From a bacterium (GTDB taxonomy: Bacteria > UBA4055), in assembly GCA_029559475.1 (NCBI GenBank), contig JAKQBN010000044.1, positions 1 through 21,432 of the forward strand: a stretch of DNA of 21,432 nt, written 5' to 3'. Below are positions 15,307 through 21,432 of the stretch, piece by piece (position 1 is the first letter of the stretch; every line of letters begins with the position of its first letter). The notes below the pieces were generated by a model. That model ran no database searches. It saw nothing but the letters and a program-made list of their open reading frames with translations, and was not told where the DNA came from. Position numbers and translations under genes: made by a program.

Positions 15307-15627
15307 ATGAAAAAAAGAACGGACCGGGCATATAATAAACCGAGAAGGATACCGAAAATAGATTCGGTTCTTCAAAACCTCGTCTCTTCAAGTCCGGAAT
15401 TATCAAAGCTCGGCACTATAATGACGATAATGAGCGCGTGGAAAGAGACGCTTGGCGAAAAACTGTCCGCGGTGACCAGCATCGTAAAATATGAAAATAA
15501 CATTTTGTACGTAAAAGTCACAGGATCGGCATGGAGGAACGAATTTTTTCATATAGAATATGAAATCAAACAGAATTTAAGAGCCAGACTTGGCAAAATA
15601 AAAATAACGAAGATTATATTCGTTTAG
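15307..15627 (+). CDS. dciA: DciA-like (DUF721) helicase-loading protein
   Basis: The 106-residue product matches the DUF721 family, whose members include DciA, the helicase operator used by bacteria lacking phage-derived DnaC or DnaI. After a basic N-terminal tail (KKRTDRAYNKPRR) comes a helix and the family core: IMSAWKETLGEKLSAVTS, a strand ENNILYVKVTGSAWRNEF, and a final helix IEYEIKQNLRARLG with a KITKIIF strand. The position between recF and gyrB, one base after recF, is the common location of this gene and supports the assignment. Direct DciA activity is inferred from family and context. Confidence 0.88.
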   Translation: MKKRTDRAYNKPRRIPKIDSVLQNLVSSSPELSKLGTIMTIMSAWKETLGEKLSAVTSIVKYENNILYVKVTGSAWRNEFFHIEYEIKQNLRARLGKIKITKIIFV

Positions 15628-15639
15628 CTGGAGGAACTG

Positions 15640-17670
15640 ATGAGCGAATTTGAAAACACAAACAGTACAGAAGCGTATTCAGCGGATACCATAACCGTAT
15701 TAAAAGGTCTCGAAGCGGTAAGGATGAGACCCGCGATGTATATCGGAGACATCGGGGTCAGAGGTCTTCATCATCTTGTAAACGAAGTTGTTGACAACTC
15801 GATAGACGAAGCACTTGCGGGATACTGTACAAAAGTTGATGTGGAGATATTATCGGACGGAGGATTGTCCGTGACTGACAACGGAAGAGGTATTCCGGTC
15901 GATATGCATAAAGAAGAGAATAAACCCGGGGTTGAAGTAGCTATGACGATACTTCATGCAGGCGGTAAGTTCGACAAGGAGAATTACAAGGTGTCCGGAG
16001 GTCTGCACGGCGTGGGAGTATCGTGTGTTAACGCGCTTTCAAAGCTCATGATAACAGAAGTTTTCAGAGACGGAAAACATTACAGAATAGAATTTGAAAA
16101 AGGTATCACAATAAAGCCGCTTTCAATAATCGGAGATACTGAATACAGGGGAACAAAGCAGACATTTTATCCCGATCCTGAAATTTTCGAAACAGTGGTT
16201 TTCAACTGGGAAACGATAGCTCACAGGCTAAGAGTACTGGCTTTTCTGAATAAGGGGCTAATGATAACTTTAAAAGACCACCGCGAAACTTCCAAAAAAG
16301 AGGACGGAACACTCCCCGAATTTCAGTTCCAGTATCACGGCGGTCTGAGAGAATTCGTAAAATATATAGACGAGAATAAAAAAAGCGTCTGCGAACCTAT
16401 TCTGATCGAAAAAACAGTTGATGATTATCCTATGGAAATAGCGCTTTCGTGGAACGACACATACAGGGAAAATATCGAATCCTATGTTAATAATATCCAT
16501 ACGATTGAAGGCGGTACCCACGAAGAGGGATTTAAATCAGCGCTTACGAGAGCCATCAATAAATACGCTCTTGACAGCAAAATATTTAAAAATGATAAAA
16601 TGAAGCTGACCGGATCGGATGTGAGAGAAGGTCTTACGGCTGTAATTTCTATAAAAGTGATGGAACCGCAGTTCGAAGGGCAGACCAAGACCAAACTCGG
16701 AAACGGTGAGATCACAGGCATAATTCAGTCGCTTGTTTATGAGAAACTTCTTGAATGGATGTTCGAGAATCCGAGAATATCGAAGATAATTCTCGATAAA
16801 TGTACCGAGGCGTTGAGGGCAAGAGAAGCCGCCCACAAGGCAAAAGACCTCATAAGAAGAAAATCCGCTTTTGAAGGCGGATCGATGCCGTCAAAGCTGT
16901 ACGACTGCTCGAAAGGGACCGACCCGATGGAATGCGAGCTGTTTATCGTCGAGGGGGATTCCGCAGGCGGTTCAGCCGTTGACGGAAGGGATATCAAAAC
17001 ACAGGCCGTACTGCCTTTAAGGGGAAAAATCCTTAACGTAGAAAAGGCGAGACTGGATAAGATGCTGGCCAATGAAGAGATCAAGAACCTTATAAACGCA
17101 ATAGGGACAGGCATCGGCGAATCGGACATCGATCTTCCCTCAAACGGGAACGGGCAGACCGTGGATTCCTCAGCATTTTCACAGAACGGCGACGGATTCG
17201 TTCTTGAAAAACTGCGTTACGGAAAGATAATCATCATGACAGATGCCGACGTTGACGGCGCTCACATAAGTACGCTTATGCTCACTTTTTTCTTCAGATA
17301 CATGCCTGAACTTATAAAAAGAGGGCATATATATCTCGCGATGCCGCCGCTATACAAAGTTTCGAAAGGAAAAATATCACATTACATTTTTCCCGGCAAC
17401 GAAGAAGAGAAGAACAGACTGGTGGCAGAACTTGGAGGCGAGGACGGAAAAGGAGTTCAGGTCCAGAGGTACAAAGGTCTTGGAGAGATGAATCCCGAGC
17501 AGCTGAAGGAAACCACTCTCGACCAGGAAAAAAGATTTATAAAGAGAATCAACATCGAAGACGCGGTCGAAGCCGACAGGATATTTACTATGCTGATGGG
17601 TGAAGACGTTCCGCCGAGAAAGGATTTTATAATAGAGAAATGCCATTTTGCGCAGAATATAGATGCATGA
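15640..17670 (+). CDS. gyrB: DNA gyrase subunit B
   Basis: GyrB is the ATPase and TOPRIM subunit of the type IIA topoisomerase that supercoils DNA. The 676-residue product has the GHKL ATPase domain with Glu49 and Asn53 (NEVVDNSIDEALAG), NGRGIP at 81-86, GGLHGVG at 120-126 and the QTK loop (348-350). The TOPRIM motifs EGDSAGGSA (438-446) and DADVD (535-539) follow, then YKGLGEMNPEQL. PLRGKILNVEKA is the GyrB rather than ParE form. The length fits the short GyrB class lacking the proteobacterial insert. A Ser/Asn/Gly-rich insertion of about 20 residues (500-520) precedes the DADVD motif. GGAGG (15630-15634) five bases before ATG supports the start. It overlaps the next gene by 8 nt. Confidence 0.96.
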   Translation: MSEFENTNSTEAYSADTITVLKGLEAVRMRPAMYIGDIGVRGLHHLVNEVVDNSIDEALAGYCTKVDVEILSDGGLSVTDNGRGIPVDMHKEENKPGVEVAMTILHAGGKFDKENYKVSGGLHGVGVSCVNALSKLMITEVFRDGKHYRIEFEKGITIKPLSIIGDTEYRGTKQTFYPDPEIFETVVFNWETIAHRLRVLAFLNKGLMITLKDHRETSKKEDGTLPEFQFQYHGGLREFVKYIDENKKSVCEPILIEKTVDDYPMEIALSWNDTYRENIESYVNNIHTIEGGTHEEGFKSALTRAINKYALDSKIFKNDKMKLTGSDVREGLTAVISIKVMEPQFEGQTKTKLGNGEITGIIQSLVYEKLLEWMFENPRISKIILDKCTEALRAREAAHKAKDLIRRKSAFEGGSMPSKLYDCSKGTDPMECELFIVEGDSAGGSAVDGRDIKTQAVLPLRGKILNVEKARLDKMLANEEIKNLINAIGTGIGESDIDLPSNGNGQTVDSSAFSQNGDGFVLEKLRYGKIIIMTDADVDGAHISTLMLTFFFRYMPELIKRGHIYLAMPPLYKVSKGKISHYIFPGNEEEKNRLVAELGGEDGKGVQVQRYKGLGEMNPEQLKETTLDQEKRFIKRINIEDAVEADRIFTMLMGEDVPPRKDFIIEKCHFAQNIDA

Positions 17671-18220
17671 GGAATTTAAAATAAAAAAAGCAACGTCCGC
17701 CGACTGTTCAGGTATAGCTAAAGTGCATGTGGACTGCTGGAAAACGACATACCAAGGATTAATGCCGGACGGAAAACTGGACTCGCTGTCGTACGAAAAA
17801 AGCGCGGAAAAGTGGAAAGAATTTTTTATAAAAAAGGACGGTGCGAAGTTTCAGGATGCAGTTCTCGCGGCAGTTGACGGTAAAGGGGATATGATCGGTT
17901 TCTGCGCCGGAGGAATGAACAGAAAAACATCGAAAAGAACATCCGGTTACGAGGGGGAGATCAAGGCTATATATATTCTAAAACAGCATCAGAAAAAAAA
18001 GATCGGCACGAAATTATTATTGCTCTTTGAAGAAATGTTTAGAAAAAATGGAATTTTTTCGTATATTATATGGGTGCTAAAGGATAATCCCTCGAAAGAA
18101 TTTTATAAAAAGACCGGGGGAAAGCTGATAACGACAAAGACTTACGTTATCGGCGGAGCGAAATTAAAAGGGCTTTGCTACGGTTATAAAATATTAAATG
18201 GAAATGAGAATGAATTTTAA
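17663..18220 (+). CDS. GNAT family N-acetyltransferase
   Basis: The 185-residue product shows the GNAT fold. An N-terminal ATSADCSGIAKVHVDCWKTTY follows the common pattern in which a HV-x2-W-x-TY helix leads the family. A central strand GDMIGFCAGG follows, then the acetyl-CoA motif region EIKAIYILKQHQKKKIGTKLL and a late FYKKTGGKL beta-bulge segment. In the acetyl-CoA loop the usual Q/R-x-x-G-x-G reads QKKKIG, so the first glycine is a lysine. The substrate is not predictable; small-molecule or ribosomal-protein acetylation are both possible. ATG 17663 overlaps the gyrB stop by 8 nt, and the end overlaps pyrF, so translation is likely coupled. No good ribosome site is visible. Confidence 0.85.
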   Translation: MHEEFKIKKATSADCSGIAKVHVDCWKTTYQGLMPDGKLDSLSYEKSAEKWKEFFIKKDGAKFQDAVLAAVDGKGDMIGFCAGGMNRKTSKRTSGYEGEIKAIYILKQHQKKKIGTKLLLLFEEMFRKNGIFSYIIWVLKDNPSKEFYKKTGGKLITTKTYVIGGAKLKGLCYGYKILNGNENEF

Positions 18221-19022
18221 AGAACATGTCATAAGCACAATAAAAAATAAAAATTCTGCGGTTTGCGTCGGGCTGGATGTTGAGCCGGGAAAGATCCCGG
18301 CAGTCCTAAAGAACGAAAAAAATCCGGTTCTGAAGTTCAATCAGGAGATCATTGCCGCGACGAAGGAATATACCGCGGCGTATAAGCCAAATCTGGCATT
18401 CTACGAGCAGACGGGTATCAAAGGTCTCGAATGTTTTGAAAAAACGCTCGAATTCATGGGCGGCGACGTTATAAAGATAGCTGACGCTAAACGGGGCGAT
18501 ATCGGTAATACTTCAAAAAAATACGCTCACGCTTTCTTTGAACATTTCAGTTGTGACGCGGTAACTGTCAGCCCGTATATGGGCGAAGACTCCATTACTC
18601 CCTTTCTTGAAAAAGAGGATAAAGGAGTTTTCATACTGGCCCTGACATCGAATAAAGGTTCGTTCGACTTCCAGATGCAGAAGATGGCTGACGGCAGATA
18701 TCTTTATGAATTCGTGATAGAAAAAATAAATTCATGGAATGCGAAAAAGAACTGCGGCCTGGTTGTCGGTGCTACTCATCCCGAATTGTTCGAAGGGATA
18801 AGAAAACTAGCCCCAGATCTGCCTTATCTTATACCCGGAATAGGAGCGCAGGGCGGAGATCTTGAGAATACAGTAAAATACGGTTTTGTTAAGAACGATG
18901 TTCTCTCTCTCGTAAATTCATCGCGAGCCATAATTTTCGCATCGGACGGACCAGATTTCGCTGAAAGAGCGGGAGAAGAGGCCAGAAAATTGAGGGATCA
19001 GATAAATAAATGTCTGAAGTGA
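18210..19022 (+). CDS. pyrF: Orotidine 5'-phosphate decarboxylase (type 2)
   Basis: PyrF decarboxylates OMP to UMP, the last step of de novo pyrimidine synthesis, in the cytosol. The 270 residues carry the substrate-binding CVGLDVEP near 19-26, KPNLAFYE at 59-66, and the catalytic DAKRGDIGNT at 92-101 (Asp92, Lys94, Asp97). VTVSPYMGEDS and the late phosphate-loop PGIGAQGGD typical of the long, type 2 class (UMP-synthase-like) follow. I prefer ATG 18210 because GGAA (18200-18203) stands six bases upstream and the family begins MNF-x-E. In-frame ATGs at 18198 and 18204 would add four or two residues. It overlaps the GNAT gene by 11 nt. No other pyrimidine gene is in the window. Confidence 0.95.
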   Translation: MNFKEHVISTIKNKNSAVCVGLDVEPGKIPAVLKNEKNPVLKFNQEIIAATKEYTAAYKPNLAFYEQTGIKGLECFEKTLEFMGGDVIKIADAKRGDIGNTSKKYAHAFFEHFSCDAVTVSPYMGEDSITPFLEKEDKGVFILALTSNKGSFDFQMQKMADGRYLYEFVIEKINSWNAKKNCGLVVGATHPELFEGIRKLAPDLPYLIPGIGAQGGDLENTVKYGFVKNDVLSLVNSSRAIIFASDGPDFAERAGEEARKLRDQINKCLK

Positions 19023-19028
19023 TGAAAA

Positions 19029-21107
19029 ATGAGTAATTTAAAGCAGCTTATAGACGATAATTTTCTCGAATACGCTAACTACGTCGTAAAGGACAGAGCT
19101 ATTCCGGATATCAAGGACGGGCTCAAACCGGTACAGAGAAGGGTTCTCTATTCGATGTTCAGGATGGACGACGGAAGGTTTAATAAAGTAGCCAATATCG
19201 TCGGGCATACAATGCAGTTCCATCCGCACGGGGATGCCTCTATCGGGGACGCTCTCGTCGGTCTTGCCCAAAAAGATTATTTTATAGATATGCAGGGCAA
19301 TTTCGGAAATGTTATAACCGGAGACGGCGCAGCGGCTTCCAGGTATATTGAAGCAAGGCTTACGCCGCTGGGAAAAGAAGTACTTTTCAATAATGATATT
19401 ACAGAATTTAAGGATTCGTACGACAGAAGGAATGTCGAGCCTGTGGTACTTCCCGCAAAAATACCGGTTGTACTTCTTCTCGGCGTCGAAGGCATTGCTG
19501 TAGGGATGGCTACAAAGATCCTTCCCCATAATTTTACTGAAGTTCTTCAGGCACAGATAGATTATCTGGAAGGCAGAGAATTCAGGCTTTATCCGGATTT
19601 CATTCACGGCGGGATAATTGATGTCAGCGAATATAATGACGGTAACGGAAAGGTAAGGGTAAGAGCGGTCATCGAAGCGCCGACCGATAAAAAGCTTATA
19701 ATAAAAGAGATCCCCTTCGGTACGACCACGGAATCTTTAATAGCTTCGATTGAGAAACAGTCCAAGACGGGTAAATTAAAAATAGCGTCAATTCACGATT
19801 ATACGACATCTAGCGTCGAGATCGAGGTGAATCTGGCGAGAGGATACAGCGCGGATGAAGCCGTAGCGTCGCTTTACGCTTTTTCCGACTGCGAGCAGAG
19901 CATTTCTGTATCGCTTCTGGTAATAAAAGACAACGTGCCTGTGATCAAAAGCGTCACGGAGATAGTCCATGAAACGACCGATAATCTTGTTTCCTACCTG
20001 AAACGGGAACTCGAGATCAAGCTGGAAACACTTAATGAAAAATTCCATGCTAAAACGCTTGCTCAAATATTTATCGAAGAAAGGATCTATAAACAGATCG
20101 AAGAACTGACTAATTATAAAACCATTCTAAATACGGTCAAAGACGCCTTCGATCCTTTTAAAGGACAGCTTTTAAGGGGCGTGACTTTTGATGATGTAGA
20201 AAAACTTCTTCTGCTTCCGATAAAGAAGATATCAAAGTTCGATCTTAATAAAAATAAAAAAGAGATCAAGGATATTGAGACCGAAATAAAGCAGGTAAAA
20301 AAGGATCTCGGCAGAATAACCGGATTTACGATCGACTACATAAAAGATCTGATGGAAAAATACGGACCGGCTTATCCGAGAAGGTCGAAAATCGAAAACC
20401 TTGAAACGATCCACGCGAAAGACGCGGCGATAGAGAATATCAGGCTCTATTACGACAGAACCAACGGATATCTCGGCACAGATCCCGGACTCAAGTCGGA
20501 CGAATATGTGATGGTAAGCGAATTCTCCCATGTTCTTCTAATGTTCAAGAACGGGATGCATAAAGTAGTAAGGGTGAGCGGGAAGGAATTCATCGGCAAG
20601 GGTCTTCAGTTTTTCGATGTGGCTTCACATTTGAACGGTACTGTTTTCACTGTGATATACAGGGATAAAAAAACGGGATACTGCTATCTTAAACGGTTTT
20701 CCGAGATAAAATATATTCTGGATAAAGAGTACAGGTATTATCCGGCAGAATGCAGACTGGAATATTTTACAAGGCGGGCTGACCTGCACATCGTTTGCGA
20801 TTTTGAGCCTTCAAAAAAAATGAGGAATTTTAAAGTCGAGTTCGATTTCAGGGAATTTAAAGTGAAAGGTCTTTCAGCCGGTGGCGTCAGGCTGTCAAAC
20901 AGGAATATAATCAAGATAAGAGCTGAGAAAATAGATGACAACGGTGAATCAGAGGATGGAACTGCGGAAGGATCTGCTCCAGTATTGCAGGACACGCTTC
21001 CTCTTGAGGTCCCGAATGAGAAAAATATTACTCAGCAAACCGGGCAGAAAGGTAAAAAGCAGACTCTGGAGCCTGATCTTTTCGGAAGCACAAATGAAGA
21101 TGAATGA
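19029..21107 (+). CDS. parC: DNA gyrase/topoisomerase IV subunit A (ParC-type)
   Basis: This is the DNA-cleaving A subunit of a type IIA topoisomerase. The N-terminal winged-helix/tower core contains VKDRAIPDIKDGLKPVQRR, the helix HPHGDASIGDAL at 65-76 and the active-site Tyr106 preceded by Arg105 (AAASRYIEARL). It continues through PAKIPVVLLLGVEGIAVGMATKILPHNF. At 692 residues it is shorter than GyrA. I find no GyrA box (Q-R-R-G-G-x-G) in the C-terminal domain, which instead has VKGLSAGGVRLSN, as in ParC-like A subunits of Bacteroidota and PVC bacteria. The last 55 residues or so are a polar, disordered-looking tail. At the site equivalent to GyrA Ser83 there is Ala70. A gyrA designation is also arguable because a gyrB lies 1.4 kb upstream. 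It starts 6 nt after pyrF. Confidence 0.9.
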   Translation: MSNLKQLIDDNFLEYANYVVKDRAIPDIKDGLKPVQRRVLYSMFRMDDGRFNKVANIVGHTMQFHPHGDASIGDALVGLAQKDYFIDMQGNFGNVITGDGAAASRYIEARLTPLGKEVLFNNDITEFKDSYDRRNVEPVVLPAKIPVVLLLGVEGIAVGMATKILPHNFTEVLQAQIDYLEGREFRLYPDFIHGGIIDVSEYNDGNGKVRVRAVIEAPTDKKLIIKEIPFGTTTESLIASIEKQSKTGKLKIASIHDYTTSSVEIEVNLARGYSADEAVASLYAFSDCEQSISVSLLVIKDNVPVIKSVTEIVHETTDNLVSYLKRELEIKLETLNEKFHAKTLAQIFIEERIYKQIEELTNYKTILNTVKDAFDPFKGQLLRGVTFDDVEKLLLLPIKKISKFDLNKNKKEIKDIETEIKQVKKDLGRITGFTIDYIKDLMEKYGPAYPRRSKIENLETIHAKDAAIENIRLYYDRTNGYLGTDPGLKSDEYVMVSEFSHVLLMFKNGMHKVVRVSGKEFIGKGLQFFDVASHLNGTVFTVIYRDKKTGYCYLKRFSEIKYILDKEYRYYPAECRLEYFTRRADLHIVCDFEPSKKMRNFKVEFDFREFKVKGLSAGGVRLSNRNIIKIRAEKIDDNGESEDGTAEGSAPVLQDTLPLEVPNEKNITQQTGQKGKKQTLEPDLFGSTNEDE

Positions 21108-21133
21108 TTTTCAATAATGAACGGGGGTTTATT

Positions 21134-21432
21134 ATGAGAAGTTTTCTGCTGATAGTTTTACTGCTGAATTTATTTTTTGCAGTCAGGCAGGCGTATGGGG
21201 ATGACGGTGATACGACTATCGAAATTACGACAGAGCTTACCGCGGAGGAGATGGCTGAAATAGCCGCGTACGAGAAAGCTATGAAAGAGAAAGCGGAAAA
21301 AGAAAAAGCTAAAGCCGACAGTATTGCAACGGCAAAGGCGGAACTTGAAAAAGCCGAAGCTATCCGTATCGCAAATCTGAAGGCTGCCGAAGAGAAAGCT
21401 GCTCAGGATAAGGCTGCCGCAGATAAACTGGC
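21134..21432 (+). CDS. Exported coiled-coil protein, 3' truncated by window edge
   Basis: ATG 21134 is preceded by a GGGGG ribosome-like site (21123-21127). The frame stays open to the window end, giving 99 residues. It begins with a signal peptide: MRSF, a hydrophobic run LLIVLLLNLFFAV, and a likely cleavage after AYG near residue 22. An acidic stretch DDGDTTIEITTELTAEEM follows, then a long Ala/Lys/Glu-rich helix (about 42-99) of the TolA or coiled-coil type. The mature protein would be periplasmic or surface-located. It lies 26 nt after parC and is possibly in the same transcript. Function unknown; the downstream part is needed to classify it. Confidence 0.75.
   Translation, partial: MRSFLLIVLLLNLFFAVRQAYGDDGDTTIEITTELTAEEMAEIAAYEKAMKEKAEKEKAKADSIATAKAELEKAEAIRIANLKAAEEKAAQDKAAADKL

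Noticed and set aside
19038-19607. 189-aa minus-strand open frame
   Set aside because: It is antisense to the most conserved part of the parC-type gene and lacks its own promoter or ribosome site; a shadow.
1-21432. CRISPR arrays, tRNA/rRNA genes, insertion sequences, defence systems
   Set aside because: I saw no regularly spaced repeats, tRNA-like cloverleaf, rRNA stretches, transposase motifs or toxin-antitoxin pairs on reading both strands.

Overview
The window is a dense bacterial chromosome segment with 19 protein genes, two of them cut by the window edges. It carries the replication-initiation neighbourhood dnaA - (candidate oriC) - dnaN - recF - dciA - gyrB. Base composition looks moderately AT-rich and Arg codons are mostly AGA. 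Gene spacing is very tight. GyrB is paired with a ParC-type A subunit like those of Bacteroidota/PVC-type bacteria, and prfB carries a programmed frameshift. I take this to be a diderm or candidate-phylum bacterium, but I cannot name the lineage from sequence alone. I see no insertion sequence, phage, CRISPR, tRNA or rRNA.

Left block (1-4643, plus strand): a truncated helical-repeat plus beta-domain protein, acpS (fatty acid/phospholipid carrier activation), prfB (release factor 2 across a +1 frameshift), an unknown 156-aa protein, an AmrS-type radical SAM enzyme with a shortened C-terminus, and a flippase-like LPG-synthase membrane protein. Spacings run from a 4-nt overlap to 15 nt, so this is probably one operon. 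It meets the next block tail to tail with only 3 bp between stop codons.

Middle block (9085-4647, minus strand): yifB/comM (AAA+ Mg-chelatase-like), an AI-2E family transporter, and a membrane-anchored sulfatase/LTA-synthase-fold protein that appears to have lost most catalytic residues. A 148-166 bp AT-rich spacer (9086-9251) holds divergent promoter candidates. To its right are tdh (threonine dehydrogenase) and an aspartate kinase with an unusually short regulatory half.

Right block (11401-21432, plus strand): dnaA has a promoter overlapped by three alternating copies of a 9-bp element. The dnaA-dnaN gap contains two perfect, oppositely oriented DnaA boxes, two degenerate phased ones, a GC patch and an AT-rich TAA-repeat tract, and is the best oriC candidate. 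Then follow dnaN, recF, dciA, gyrB, a GNAT acetyltransferase, pyrF, a parC-type topoisomerase subunit and the start of a secreted coiled-coil protein. Clamp, gap repair, helicase loading and supercoiling functions are thus grouped beside the origin.

I found no clearly new multi-gene system. The points most worth a second look are the oriC/dnaA-promoter architecture, the variant RF2 frameshift site, the degenerate phosphatase-fold protein, the truncated AmrS and the atypical aspartate kinase.
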